A stretch of 64,000 bases of DNA, taken from Mesobacillus foraminis. Lineage in GTDB: Bacteria; Bacillota; Bacilli; Bacillales; Cytobacillaceae. The stretch lies in the NCBI RefSeq assembly GCF_004340465.1, contig NZ_SLVV01000010.1:99897-163896 (forward strand). The letters run 5' to 3'. How positions within the stretch are numbered: position 1 is the first letter of the stretch; each line of letters opens with the position of its first letter. Both the position numbers and the translations under genes were made by a program. Below the pieces are notes generated by a model, which did no database searches, was not told the origin of the DNA, and saw only the letters and a program-made list of their open reading frames with translations. Shown in pieces: positions 7,178 to 15,824 of the stretch.

Positions 7178-7327
7178 GTGGGAAAATATCAATTGGATAC
7201 CAAAGGTAAGGTAGCTGTGACAAAGTATCATGAAAAACGCAAACCTGCCAAATTTGATAAAAAGCAGCAACTTGAAAAAATACGTGCGGAGTATTTGAAA
7301 AAGAAGCAAGAACAAACAGATAAATAA
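7178..7327 (+). CDS. Small basic hypothetical protein
   Basis: 49 residues from GTG 7178, preceded by GTAGGTGAA. The product is highly basic and hydrophilic (about a third Lys/Arg) with a C-terminal helix (KKQQLEKIRAEYLKKKQ). Codon use and the ribosome-binding site make it plausible as a real small gene. The first half (KYQLDTKGKVAVTKYHEKR) is the most distinctive part. Function unknown; the charge suggests nucleic-acid or ribosome contact, but this is a guess. Confidence 0.5.
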   Translation: MGKYQLDTKGKVAVTKYHEKRKPAKFDKKQQLEKIRAEYLKKKQEQTDK

Positions 7328-7421
7328 TATGAATGAAAACATAGGAAGACTAAAATCTCCCCATGTTTTTCTTATTCGGAGTTCTTTTTTCAAGGCTTAG
7401 GTAGCTGAATAAAAAGATAAG

Positions 7422-7466
7422 AATACCCTCAAGTCCCTATCGTGTGAGGATGTGAGGGTATTTTAC
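7422..7466. terminator. Hairpin between convergent genes
   Basis: AATACCCTCA (7422-7431) pairs with TGAGGGTATT (7453-7462); TTTTA follows on the plus side and an A/T-rich run on the minus side. It lies downstream of both the 49-residue gene and the convergent SDR gene. Confidence 0.6.
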
Positions 7467-7572
7467 TACATAAAATTCTTCTCTCAGAACAACGATGAAT
7501 TCTCAGGAATTAATTCGTGAACGGAGAAAGCTATATTTTTTTCATTGCACTCCTGATATCTCTTTGTTTCGA

Positions 7573-8307
7573 TTACATTGCAGGTTTAATGACCAGTTCA
7601 CTTACATCGACATGAACAGGCTGTTCAAGTGCATAGACGATCGCACGGGCAATAGCCGTAGCTGGCAGAGCGTTACGTCGGTATTCCTTCATGAATTCTC
7701 TAGCCTGGTTGTCGGTAATGCTCTCAGCTAGTTCTGATTCCGTTACTCCTGGCGACACAAGGGTCACACGGATCCCTAGGCCTACAGTCTCTTGCCGCAA
7801 TCCGTCCGTTATTGCACGTACGGCATATTTGGTCGCGCAGTAGACAGCTGCTGTCGGGGTCACTTCGTAGGCGCCGATGGATGCGATGTTGATGAAATGT
7901 CCAAAACCTTGTTTTTTCATGACCGGAAGACCTGTGGCAATGCCATGGAGGACACCGCGTATGTTGACATCAATCATCCGGTTCCATTCCTCAATTTTTA
8001 ATGCTTCCAGCGAAGAGAGCGGCATCACCCCTGCATTGTTTATAATGGCGTCAACTCTTCCAAAACGACTTTGCGCTGCACTTATAATTGCCTGCATCTG
8101 TTCTAGTTCTGTCACGTCGAGCTGTTGAATGACTACAGAACCGCCATCCCCTTGAATGTCAGATGCCAATGACTCTAGTCTTTCCACACGTCTTGCCCCG
8201 ATCACAACATGTGCGCCCAGGCTTGCGAGAAGCCGGGCTGTTGATTCACCAATTCCGCTGCTTGCCCCTGTAATCACAACCACTTTTCCATTTAGTACAG
8301 ACATCAT
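7573..8307 (-). CDS. Short-chain dehydrogenase/reductase (classical SDR)
   Basis: 244 residues. Rossmann nucleotide-binding motif TGASSGIG at residues 13-20; NNAG at 90-93; catalytic triad Ser143, Tyr156 and Lys160 (YCATK). The R39-R40 pair after the second strand suggests NADP(H). The substrate is unknown. Its start overlaps the stop of the upstream Atu4866-domain gene by four bases (ATGA), so the two are translationally coupled, and an AraC regulator is divergent to them. This three-gene grouping of regulator, SDR and Atu4866 protein is common and suggests response to a small aldehyde or other reactive compound, by analogy with YqhC-type regulators. Confidence 0.9.
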   Translation of the reverse strand: MMSVLNGKVVVITGASSGIGESTARLLASLGAHVVIGARRVERLESLASDIQGDGGSVVIQQLDVTELEQMQAIISAAQSRFGRVDAIINNAGVMPLSSLEALKIEEWNRMIDVNIRGVLHGIATGLPVMKKQGFGHFINIASIGAYEVTPTAAVYCATKYAVRAITDGLRQETVGLGIRVTLVSPGVTESELAESITDNQAREFMKEYRRNALPATAIARAIVYALEQPVHVDVSELVIKPAM

Positions 8308-8684
8308 TCATTTCTCCCTTCCCTAAGGTCTTCTCGATAGAGCACCATACCAGCATGGTACAGTACACCGTTGATAAAATCACCGTCAGCTGTAAACCCT
8401 GTATCATCGATATATTCGATATGATTGCCTGTGACCATATACCTTCCTTGATAGGCGCTTTTGTGGTTACCGCGGGCTTCGTCATATCTTCCGTTCGCGA
8501 GCAGCTCATGTCGAATATAGCCGTCAGCTGTCACCCACATGCCTGCATATGGATGGGGATTTACATATTCTCTTTTCATTTCTCCATCTCCTTTCACAAT
8601 TAAAAGAGGACTGGCACTACAATCTTGGCAGGTTGGACTGGGAAATAGGATAAAACAAAATGCTGCTAACAGAAACTTAATCAA
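8304..8684 (-). CDS. Atu4866-domain protein
   Basis: 126 residues from a TTG preceded by GGAGG, or 91 residues from an internal ATG at 8579 preceded by AAGGAGATGG. Both starts have good ribosome-binding sites. The longer form would add a hydrophobic leader with cysteines (LLAAFCFILFPSPTCQDC) resembling a signal peptide. The conserved body (HPYAGMWVTADGYIRHELL, NGRYDEARG, YQGRYMVTGNHIEYIDDTG) is the Atu4866 family, small beta-barrel proteins of unknown function often encoded beside SDRs. It is coupled to the downstream SDR by a four-base overlap. Confidence 0.8.
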   Translation of the reverse strand: MIKFLLAAFCFILFPSPTCQDCSASPLLIVKGDGEMKREYVNPHPYAGMWVTADGYIRHELLANGRYDEARGNHKSAYQGRYMVTGNHIEYIDDTGFTADGDFINGVLYHAGMVLYREDLREGRNE

Positions 8685-8849
8685 TATCTAACCTCCAAAT
8701 TGAAGTGCTGACCATAAATTAATTATGAAGTGTTGCGGATAGAGGGGGGTAGCCGGAAGGTACATGATTATTGCCTAATCCTCCAACAAAAGATAGGATA
8801 GAGAACAAGAGAGTAATAAACAGTTATTGGAAAATGCGGAGGGTTGTTT

Positions 8850-9734
8850 ATGGATAGAATCAAGGAATTAGCAAAGTTACTGGATAGTACAGTAACCATA
8901 GATGGAACGCATGATACGTCTATACCAGGCTTGCGGTTTGTTCGTGCTTCTAAGGTTTCTGAACCTTTGTACTCTGTTTATGAACCATCCTTATGTATTG
9001 TGGCCCAAGGCTCAAAAGTAGTTATGCTCGGGAAAGAAAGCTATACATACGATTCGGCCAGTTATTTGACTGCATCCGTTCATTTGCCGATCACTGGACA
9101 GGTTGTAACGGCTTCGCCGGAAGAGCCTTATTTATGCGTCAATCTGCAGCTTGATATGAACATGATTTTCGAGGTCATTCAATCATCGAATCAAGTCACT
9201 CCAGACCGTTCTCCAAGCCGCGGTCTGGTAATCAGCCGGGTGGATGACTCGCTTCTGGAAGCGGTGTTGCGATTGATCAGGCTCCTGGAAGCTCCAAAGG
9301 ATATTCCAGTCCTTGCCTCCAGTTTCAAGCGTGAAATTGTTTACCGCATTCTACAGAATGATGAGAATGATTCCATGAAGCATTTTGCACTTGCAGGCAG
9401 TCAGGGACAGAGGATTGCAAAGGTCATTGGAATGCTGAACCGGGAATTCGCTCAGTCCTTAAAGGTGGAAGAATTGGCGAAAGAAGCCAGAATGAGCGCG
9501 TCCTCCTTTTACCATCATTTCAAGGAAGTCACAGGCATGAGTCCTAATCAGTACCAGAAGCAGCTCCGCCTGCAGGAAGCGCGCCGATTGCTTTTAGCGG
9601 AAAACATGGAAGCGGCTGAGGCGGCGTTCCAGGTAGGGTATGAAAGTCCATCGCATTTCAGCCGGGAATACAGCCGCAGGTTCGGCCTGTCCCCAATCAA
9701 AGACATACGGCGTCTGCGGAAAATGTTCCATTAA
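8850..9734 (+). CDS. AraC-family transcriptional regulator (AraC_N type, YqhC-like)
   Basis: 294 residues from ATG 8850, with GCGGAGGG seven bases before; a TTG two codons earlier is less likely. The N-terminal cupin-like AraC_N domain covers about residues 20-175 (PSLCIVAQGSKVVMLG..., YLTASVHLPITGQV) and two helix-turn-helix units cover about 190-290 (LAKEARMSASSFYHHFKEVTG; AAFQVGYESPSHFSREYSRRFG). It is divergent from the Atu4866/SDR pair, its probable target. Regulators of this type activate oxidoreductase genes in response to reactive carbonyls in other bacteria; the inducer here is unknown. Confidence 0.9.
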   Translation: MDRIKELAKLLDSTVTIDGTHDTSIPGLRFVRASKVSEPLYSVYEPSLCIVAQGSKVVMLGKESYTYDSASYLTASVHLPITGQVVTASPEEPYLCVNLQLDMNMIFEVIQSSNQVTPDRSPSRGLVISRVDDSLLEAVLRLIRLLEAPKDIPVLASSFKREIVYRILQNDENDSMKHFALAGSQGQRIAKVIGMLNREFAQSLKVEELAKEARMSASSFYHHFKEVTGMSPNQYQKQLRLQEARRLLLAENMEAAEAAFQVGYESPSHFSREYSRRFGLSPIKDIRRLRKMFH

Positions 9735-10464
9735 AAGAATACGTAGAGGATTCTGAACTGGCCGCACGCATTTCACACATAAAAGGATGGACGAGGCTTT
9801 AAACAGAATGATAAATATTCATATTACACTGCCATCTTTAAGAGGAGTAACTACCTTGGTATGCGGAATGGAACTGGGGGCTACTTCCTTTTAGTATTGT
9901 GAAACCGAAATAAAGGGGCGTTGATCCAGGAGCAACAAGGTTACATAAATTTTGATTGAATATTTATCCGGTTATAGAGCTAACGGAGGCAAGAATTAAA
10001 AATGGGGTTGCTGCTGCAATTTTTTTTGTGGGGCTAAAGCTTGGTTTATAAGGTTTTTTCTTATCCAAGAACGCCTGTACCTGGCTTTCGCCTTTGGCCA
10101 CATCCAGTCCAACAACAGGATTCATTCTTTTATCTCCTCCAATAATTTATCAATTTGCCGGCAGCCCCTAGTCCGTCTTGCAGTTTCATAGCTTCGCTTG
10201 TTATACGAGATCATTGACCCAACCAGCCAAATATGTTTAAGGAAATAGGGGGTGAACAGTTTAGCTAACGGGATCCTCCTCCCACGGGCAGGTACGGTCT
10301 ACCCCGGCTACCGTAATGATAAAACCATATAAAAAATGGAAAACCAGAAATATCTGGCTGACCTTATAATACGAACGGAGCAGCATTCCTTTAATAACAA
10401 GGGAATAGAAATTTACAGAAACCTTTTGAATATTTAAACGTATTTAGTTTCAGGAGGTGTTTAG
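9735..10464. other. Gene-poor spacer with repeat copy and IS remnant
   Basis: No intact gene. It contains a dispersed-repeat copy near 9918 ('gcgttgatccaggag') and an IS110-type transposase remnant (annotated separately). About 300 bases (10130-10440) of GC-richer sequence may be the left end of that IS. Confidence 0.6.
10036..10125 (-). pseudogene. IS110-family transposase, N-terminal fragment
   Basis: Reading leftward from ATG 10125 (preceded by GGAGGAGATAAAAG) gives MNPVVGLDVAKGESQVQAF followed by LDKKKPYKPSF. GLDVAKG is the start of the DEDD-type RuvC-like domain of IS110/IS1111 transposases and carries the first catalytic Asp. The frame closes at 9964 after about 53 codons; only the first ~30 look transposase-like. 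The normal protein is about 400 residues, so the element is dead. Confidence 0.7.
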
Positions 10465-10677
10465 ATGAAAACAGAAATAACGTATTACGATATAGCAGAA
10501 GAGAGAAACGTTTTCCAAAGTCCAATAATATCTATTGGAGATCAGTTTATTCCGAGTGAAGGTGACACTCTATTGGTAGATGGTTGGGGATACATGGTAA
10601 GCCAAAGAGAATTTTATTATGAGAATGACGTAATAAAGATCAAAATTTTTTGTGTTCGAGAAAAGAAAAAACGATAA
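10465..10677 (+). CDS. Small conserved-looking hypothetical protein
   Basis: 70 residues with a canonical site (CAGGAGGTGTTTAG before ATG). It appears to be a small soluble beta-rich domain: ITYYDIAEERNVFQSP, DQFIPSEGDTLLVDGWGY, REFYYENDVIKIKIFCV, ending in a basic tail. The strands and the 'D...L.VDGW.Y.V..R.F.Y' pattern recall small SH3/beta-barrel phage-like accessory proteins, but no family is claimed. Monocistronic. Confidence 0.6.
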   Translation: MKTEITYYDIAEERNVFQSPIISIGDQFIPSEGDTLLVDGWGYMVSQREFYYENDVIKIKIFCVREKKKR

Positions 10678-10688
10678 ATACAATGAAA

Positions 10689-10735
10689 CGATTGGCGTTG
10701 ATCCAGAAAGGAGTAACCGCCCTTTTTGTAGAAAC
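10689..10735. repeat. Dispersed intergenic repeat, copy at 10.7 kb
   Basis: 'ggcgttgatccagaaaggag' then 'taaccgccctttttgtag' aligns closely with the copy at 6713 and, for the first part, with 9918. Confidence 0.6.
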
Positions 10736-10808
10736 CCTTATTGAATTATAAAGGTTTTAGAAGTAACCGGAAGGGGTTTTTTAGTTAACGAAATTGGAGG
10801 GATGAAGT

Positions 10809-11564
10809 GTGATAAAAAATGCAGGTACTGAAGAAGCCATTAAAAGATGGGATTCCTTTGCAGATACATATTCAAAGAACCATACCGAACAAGGAGACCT
10901 ACATAAAGAAGTCTTTTTAAATCCCGCTTTATTTTCACTAATGGAGAGCGTAAAAAATAAAAAGGTCTTAGATGCTGGATGTGGAGAGGGGTATTTAAGC
11001 AGGATTTTATCCAGATCAGGTGCTGCCGTGACAGCAGTGGACTATTCTCCAAGAATGATAGAAATTGCTAAAGAAAGAACTTCGAAAGATTTGATAATTG
11101 ATTATAAACAAGGCAATTGTGAGGAGTTAAATATTTTAGAAGATAAAAGTTTCGATTTAATAGTGTCGAATATGGTTATTCAAGACCTTGCAAATTATGA
11201 AAAAGCATTTTCAGAAATGTATCGCTTATTAGTAGATGGAGGCTGTTTCATTTTTTCAATACTGCATCCTTGTTTCGTCACACCAGAATGTGGTTGGGAG
11301 AAAACAGAGAGTGGTGAAAAGTTACACTGGAATGTAGATAAATATTTTTACGAAGGTGCTTATGAACAATGTTTAGGTAAGAAGGAGAAGATGTTTTTCT
11401 TCCATAGAACATTAACAAGCTATATCAACACTCTGATTAAAACAGGTTTTGTGTTAGAAAGTATTGTGGAGCCAAAGCCATCAACGGAGATGCTTAAAAA
11501 ATATCCGTCTTTTGAAGAAGATTTTAGATGTGCGGACTTTATCGTTTTTAAGGTAAAAAAATAA
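10809..11564 (+). CDS. Class I SAM-dependent methyltransferase
   Basis: 251 residues from GTG 10809 behind GGAGGGATGAA. The SAM-binding motif I VLDAGCGEGYLSR lies near residue 55, motif II VTAVDYSPRMIEIA follows, and the post-motif FDLIVSNMVIQDLANYEKAFSEM fits Methyltransf_11/25. The C-terminal half (YEGAYEQCLGKKEKMFFFHRTLTSYINTLIKTGF) is the substrate-side cap seen in UbiE/small-molecule methyltransferases. The substrate is unknown. It is monocistronic, between repeat copies, and closed by a terminator. Confidence 0.88.
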   Translation: MIKNAGTEEAIKRWDSFADTYSKNHTEQGDLHKEVFLNPALFSLMESVKNKKVLDAGCGEGYLSRILSRSGAAVTAVDYSPRMIEIAKERTSKDLIIDYKQGNCEELNILEDKSFDLIVSNMVIQDLANYEKAFSEMYRLLVDGGCFIFSILHPCFVTPECGWEKTESGEKLHWNVDKYFYEGAYEQCLGKKEKMFFFHRTLTSYINTLIKTGFVLESIVEPKPSTEMLKKYPSFEEDFRCADFIVFKVKK

Positions 11565-11581
11565 ATTGATTAACCAATGGG

Positions 11582-11609
11582 GCATTTCTTTAAGAAGAGA
11601 TGCTTTTTT
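11582..11609 (+). terminator. Intrinsic terminator of the methyltransferase gene
   Basis: GCATTTCTT (11582-11590) pairs with AAGAGATGC (11594-11602, one G-U), then TTTTTT. Confidence 0.75.
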
Positions 11610-12073
11610 CTTTTAAACAAACGGGAAAGCATTCCTGTAATTAACTGAAAATAAGAATGGGATTAAAAGCTAAGATTGTGAACCAATACATTTAAACAAT
11701 AGGTGCTTTGTTCAATAACTGGTAAAGCCGCTTCCTTTTGGAAGTGGCTGTTATTACACCGCACGCAAATATCTGACTGTAATAGATGTGAACGCATCTT
11801 TCATCTCCTCATTCACATCAGAGAAGAACTCTTCTTTTATAAGGTCAAACAGCTTCTGCTGCTCGTGTTTTGGCAAATCCGAGAAATTGGCCTAAGCGTC
11901 TTTCCACATTCTAAACCTTCCTGTGGCCGTATTTTAGCACCTTCTAAGAGTTTGGTCAAAATAGCAACAATTCGAAAACGGCCTTGTAAAAATAACCCAC
12001 CTATTAGGAATAAAGCCCATACAATCAGGGATAAATCGCCTGCAATCAGTAATAAACGTGAGAGACTGCTTGT
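11610..12073. other. Decayed region between methyltransferase and glutathione peroxidase
   Basis: No intact gene. A hairpin of GCCGCTTCC/GGAAGTGGC lies at about 11726-11747. On the minus strand an open stretch ends FTSITVRYLRAV at about 11760. Another minus-strand frame near 11830-12050 reads a hydrophobic helix (LIVWALFLIGGLFLQG) without a start codon. Both look like remnants of lost genes. Confidence 0.45.
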
Positions 12074-12556
12074 TTATTGTTCCAGTATCTTTTGCAAATC
12101 ACCCTCAATTTTATCCGGTTCAGTTGTGGGGGCGTACCGCTCGATGACCTGTCCATTTTGATCAATTAAAAATTTGGTGAAATTCCATTTGATATTTTTT
12201 GACAGCAGTCCTTTTTTCTGTTCCTTTAAAAAGACAAATAAGGGATCGGCATTCCCGCCATTTACATCGATTTTGGCAAACATGGGAAAGGTCACGCCGT
12301 AATTCATCTGGCAAAAACTGGTTGTCTCATCGATGTTTTCAAATTCCTGGTTGTTGAATTGATCACAAGGGAAGCCTAAAATCTCGAAGCCCTTGCCCTG
12401 GTATTTTTCATACATTTCCTGAAGTCCTTTGAATTGCGGGGTCAATCCGCACTTACTTGCCGTATTGACAATCAGTAAAGCCTTTCCTTGATAGTCCTTC
12501 AAAGACTGTTCCCTGCCATCAGCCTTCTTTACCTTGAAATCGTAAATGTTTTCCAT
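12074..12556 (-). CDS. bsaA: Glutathione peroxidase-type thiol peroxidase
   Basis: 160 residues, the usual size. Peroxidatic Cys36 lies in NTASKCGLTPQ (Cys, not selenocysteine), with the Gln-containing FPCDQFNNQEF motif, a second Cys at 82 (SFCQMNYGVTFP) as probable resolving residue, and Trp124 in WNFTKFL. Bacterial enzymes of this kind reduce hydroperoxides, generally with thioredoxin rather than glutathione. It is cytosolic with no signal peptide. The start is supported by AGGAGGTAGCCACA before ATG. Monocistronic. Confidence 0.93.
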   Translation of the reverse strand: MENIYDFKVKKADGREQSLKDYQGKALLIVNTASKCGLTPQFKGLQEMYEKYQGKGFEILGFPCDQFNNQEFENIDETTSFCQMNYGVTFPMFAKIDVNGGNADPLFVFLKEQKKGLLSKNIKWNFTKFLIDQNGQVIERYAPTTEPDKIEGDLQKILEQ

Positions 12557-12740
12557 TGTGGCTACCTCCTTGAATCTCTTACTTCCTATCGTAGATCAAA
12601 CCGGATTTTTAAACAAGATATCCCTCCTGGAAAGGTATCTTTTTATATGAAGCTGCCCAAAACCAAGGTGAAAGAGTGAAACCACAGGCCATATCGCAGC
12701 GTATATATTTTATAACAAGGGAGTCAGGGGGAGTTCCATC

Positions 12741-12917
12741 ATGTTAAGCAGGAAACGTGCAGAGAAGAGAAGGAAAAAGAAACAAGAAGGCACCTATCAT
12801 TTTTGGGACTTATTATTTGAAGTGATTTTCTGGATTCCAGAATTGATTCTCCTCCCGTTCCGTCTGCTGTTCTGGCTGGTCCGGTTTTTAGGCCGATCTA
12901 TTTTCGATGGATTGTAA
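12741..12917 (+). CDS. Small basic membrane-associated protein
   Basis: A 58-residue frame from ATG 12741 with CAGGGGGAG upstream. The first 16 residues are strongly basic (MLSRKRAEKRRKKKQ), then an aromatic-rich amphipathic/hydrophobic segment (WDLLFEVIFWIPELILLPFRLLFWLVRFLG) that could be one membrane helix or a membrane-surface helix. This pattern of basic head and hydrophobic tail fits small membrane proteins found in many Bacillus species without known function. No family is claimed. Confidence 0.6.
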   Translation: MLSRKRAEKRRKKKQEGTYHFWDLLFEVIFWIPELILLPFRLLFWLVRFLGRSIFDGL

Positions 12918-12935
12918 TAAAAGGACAGTAGAATG

Positions 12936-12973
12936 AAAAAAGAGAGAAACCCAGTTGCGAACTGAATTCCTCT
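12936..12973 (-). terminator. Intrinsic terminator of the EIIC-like gene
   Basis: Two 14-base arms (12943-12956 and 12960-12973) pair throughout, with G-U pairs, around a 3-base loop, followed by a U-run in minus orientation. It lies just after the stop at 12983. Confidence 0.85.
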
Positions 12974-12982
12974 CCTGTGTTG

Positions 12983-14593
12983 TTAACCGGCCAGTTCATT
13001 CTGTTGATTTTTCAAACTTTCTTTGCTTTTGTTATTTCCAGATAGTTTATTTAGGGTAAGTGTAATGAAGAAGGAACAGAGCAAACTTCCTGCCATCGCA
13101 ATGATAAAACCGGTCATATTATTGGATAAAAGTGGAGCCATGAACGAGGGAACATAGGCTGTCCCGCGAACATCAAAAAATCCAACCAGCAGCCCTCCTA
13201 AACCGGATGATATGATTGCTCCGGCAAATATTAACTTATTAGAAAACATAAATGGATAGGCCGCTTCTACAAAGGTTCCAAACCCCATATTTATGGCGAA
13301 TCCAGGAACAGCAACAGCAGCTTCCCCTTTATCTCTTGGAGAAACAATATTAGCGAGCGTGATTCCAGCGGATACCATGACTAAACCCGCCATGTCGACC
13401 GCACCAAGAAAGCTGTTTCCTGTACGCTCCATTTCCAAAAGGACGATTGGCAAAATTGCAGCATGGTAGACTCCGCCAATGATTGCCGGCCATATTAAAA
13501 GCCCAGCAATTAAACCAGCAATGGTCGAGTTGTAGGATACTAGAAAATCGAGTAAAGAACGAATGCCTTCACCGAGTTGCAAGGCAATAGGAGAAATGAC
13601 AAAAAAGACTGCCAAGCCGGAGATCAATCCGGCGATTCCACCCGCTGCAATATTTACCGTTGTAGCTGGAAACCGCCATTCAACACATTTCCTGAATATG
13701 TAATGGACCAAAAGCCCGGCAAGGATCCCGCCAATAATCCCACCAATAATTCCGCCTTTAACAGACAGGACACCTGCAATTACCCCAGCAACAATTGATA
13801 CATTATCAAGATCCGCAACTTGTTTTGCAGCAACTACTGCCAGAATGACAGGGAGTGCGTTAATCATTAGATCAAAAACATCTCCAAGTCCTGTGAAAAC
13901 AGGTATCTTGCTCAAAGCTAAAATCAAAGCCATTGCAATGAAACCTGGAAGCGAGGAAAGCATCATGCCCCTGATGTTGATTCGCTGATAGGGCCGTGAA
14001 TTTAATTGATCTTTCTGGCCGGAGGTATCTGGTTTGCCGATAACAGGTTTGTAGGAAAGTCCAAAATGCTTGCTCAATGATGTCAAAAAGGTCACAGCCC
14101 GGGTCCGGTTGGTGGTTCCTGTGGTGCCAGAGGTCGAAATCACATTTACTCCTTTAGCACTAACAGCTGCCATGGAGGTTCCGCCTGTTCCAGTTGCAGG
14201 TATTTTCTTTATTGCTGCTGCTTCAACTGCCTTACGATTCGTTCCTGCTGGATCCGCACTCATAAAAATAAGGGCATCAATGTCTCCATTTGTTATCTTT
14301 GCGGCAATATCAGCATCAAGCAGGACGGCAGCTTCATTTACTTCGGCCAAAGTTCCCTGTGCTATGACCAGGGGTTTCGCCATATCTTCATTCCAACTAT
14401 AAAGCTCTGCGGGGGTATCGTCTTTGGCTGAATCCATTGAGGCCTTTGCGGCGATAAACTGGAGAGAAGTACAAACCATACCAGCGGCTTCAGTTTGCAA
14501 TAGAAGCTCGTCCAAAAGTCTGTCAGGGTCTTTGCCTCCCAAAAAATAAAGGTTGCCGCCGCTGCTTCCAAGAATTGCAACTTTCTTTACCAT
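12983..14593 (-). CDS. EIIC-like (fructose-PTS-type) membrane protein with an N-terminal Rossmann-like domain
   Basis: 536 residues. Residues 1 to about 195 are soluble and Rossmann-like (MVKKVAILGSSGGN..., DIDALIFMSADPAGTNRKA, GTGGTSMAAVSAKGVNVIS). The rest has about nine to ten hydrophobic helices with fructose-EIIC-like glycine-rich turns (GGIIGGIIGGILAG) and GVYHAAILPIVLLEME. I see no EIIA His or EIIB Cys phosphorylation site, so it cannot be a complete PTS permease on its own. It is monocistronic, with an AT-rich upstream region of about 290 bases and its own terminator. It may be a non-PTS carrier derived from the EIIC fold; the substrate is unknown. Confidence 0.6.
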   Translation of the reverse strand: MVKKVAILGSSGGNLYFLGGKDPDRLLDELLLQTEAAGMVCTSLQFIAAKASMDSAKDDTPAELYSWNEDMAKPLVIAQGTLAEVNEAAVLLDADIAAKITNGDIDALIFMSADPAGTNRKAVEAAAIKKIPATGTGGTSMAAVSAKGVNVISTSGTTGTTNRTRAVTFLTSLSKHFGLSYKPVIGKPDTSGQKDQLNSRPYQRINIRGMMLSSLPGFIAMALILALSKIPVFTGLGDVFDLMINALPVILAVVAAKQVADLDNVSIVAGVIAGVLSVKGGIIGGIIGGILAGLLVHYIFRKCVEWRFPATTVNIAAGGIAGLISGLAVFFVISPIALQLGEGIRSLLDFLVSYNSTIAGLIAGLLIWPAIIGGVYHAAILPIVLLEMERTGNSFLGAVDMAGLVMVSAGITLANIVSPRDKGEAAVAVPGFAINMGFGTFVEAAYPFMFSNKLIFAGAIISSGLGGLLVGFFDVRGTAYVPSFMAPLLSNNMTGFIIAMAGSLLCSFFITLTLNKLSGNNKSKESLKNQQNELAG

Positions 14594-14889
14594 GAAATCT
14601 TCCTTCCTTAATTTAATATTTATACAATTTAATGAAAAGTTTTAACGGAATTATAGGGTTCTTTATCAATTTAATACAATGATATAGTAATGTTTTAATT
14701 AATTAAAGTGATAAAACAAAAAAACAAATAAGTTTTGGTTACGAAGGGCAGTTAATGATTATCGTTTAATTGTTTCCTTCGCAGATAGTTACATAATTTA
14801 CTTACAACTAAATGAAGTATTAACACATACATGTTCTTTTTAGTGAGGATAATACTACTTGTTGTAAAAAACAAAAAGGAGTGTTATCC

Positions 14890-15735
14890 ATGCCATTTGG
14901 TGCCCATGAAACGATGGAAGTACATGAAATACTAACGGAAAAGCTAAATATGATCAGCCATTTTAATTTATATGCATCCCAAACGAAAAACCCGGAGCTG
15001 CGGAATATGATTACTCGGCATCAGCAGGAAGAAATCAAGTCTTATGATGCCATCGTAGCGTATACACATGATTATACTCAGTTCACACCAGTTCCTCCGA
15101 ACACGAGTGTCAATCATGTTATGCCCGAGGATATCCAATATGGATTGAATAATCCATCCATGTTAGCGCCTGAGACAAATGCCGTACTGAACGAATATGA
15201 AGTGGCCAGTGCAATGCTGATCGCTCACAAAAATGGTGCAATGAACGGAGTGAGGGCTTCGCTGGAAATCGCTGATCCGAATCTTCGCCAAATGCTGATG
15301 AATGGAGCAATTAACTGCATCAATCAGGCATACGAAGTCTTTTTGTTTATGAATCAGCAGGGCATGTATCAAATTCCGCAGATTAAAGATCATACCGCTA
15401 AAACGTTCCTCCACAGCTTCCAGCCGGTGGGAGAATCGGTTAAAGCACAACATTCGGACCAAGCGGGGCAAAAACAGGGGCAGGGCCAGTCCATTATGTC
15501 CTATATGCAAAACCAGCAAATGCCTATGTCCCAGCAGATGTCACCACAGAATATGGGGCATCACATGCAGATGGGTCAGGGAACTCCTGCAGCAGGAGGA
15601 GCGATGGGGCAAAATATGGGCTCCGGCAGACAGCAGCAAACCTCATTTGGCCAAATGGGGAATCCCGGCATGATGCAATCGAGAGTTCAAGGGAACATGC
15701 CGCAGTACCGGGCAAATCAGCAATATAACCATTAA
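14890..15735 (+). CDS. Coat_F-type spore coat protein
   Basis: 281 residues from ATG 14890 (AAAGGAGTG upstream; an in-frame GTG lies three codons earlier). Residues 1 to about 175 form a ferritin-like helical Coat_F/CotF-like region (HETMEVHEILTEKLNMISHFNLYASQ..., MLIAHKNGAMNGVRASLEIADPNLRQML). The tail (about 185-281) is low-complexity Gln/Met/Gly (MPMSQQMSPQNMGHHMQMGQ), a feature of coat and exosporium proteins. It is probably made in the mother cell during sporulation. A convergent terminator separates it from the M14 peptidase. Confidence 0.8.
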   Translation: MPFGAHETMEVHEILTEKLNMISHFNLYASQTKNPELRNMITRHQQEEIKSYDAIVAYTHDYTQFTPVPPNTSVNHVMPEDIQYGLNNPSMLAPETNAVLNEYEVASAMLIAHKNGAMNGVRASLEIADPNLRQMLMNGAINCINQAYEVFLFMNQQGMYQIPQIKDHTAKTFLHSFQPVGESVKAQHSDQAGQKQGQGQSIMSYMQNQQMPMSQQMSPQNMGHHMQMGQGTPAAGGAMGQNMGSGRQQQTSFGQMGNPGMMQSRVQGNMPQYRANQQYNH

Positions 15736-15754
15736 TAGCAGCTAATCTAAAAAA

Positions 15755-15796
15755 CGAAAGGCCATGGAATCTGAAATTGATTTCATGGCCTTTTCG
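15755..15796. terminator. Bidirectional terminator between convergent genes
   Basis: CGAAAGGCCATG (15755-15766) pairs with CATGGCCTTTTCG (15784-15796), with A-rich and T-rich flanks, between the coat gene and the convergent peptidase gene. Confidence 0.75.
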
Positions 15797-15824
15797 TATA
15801 TTGGTTCTCATGGTTTAAAATTTC

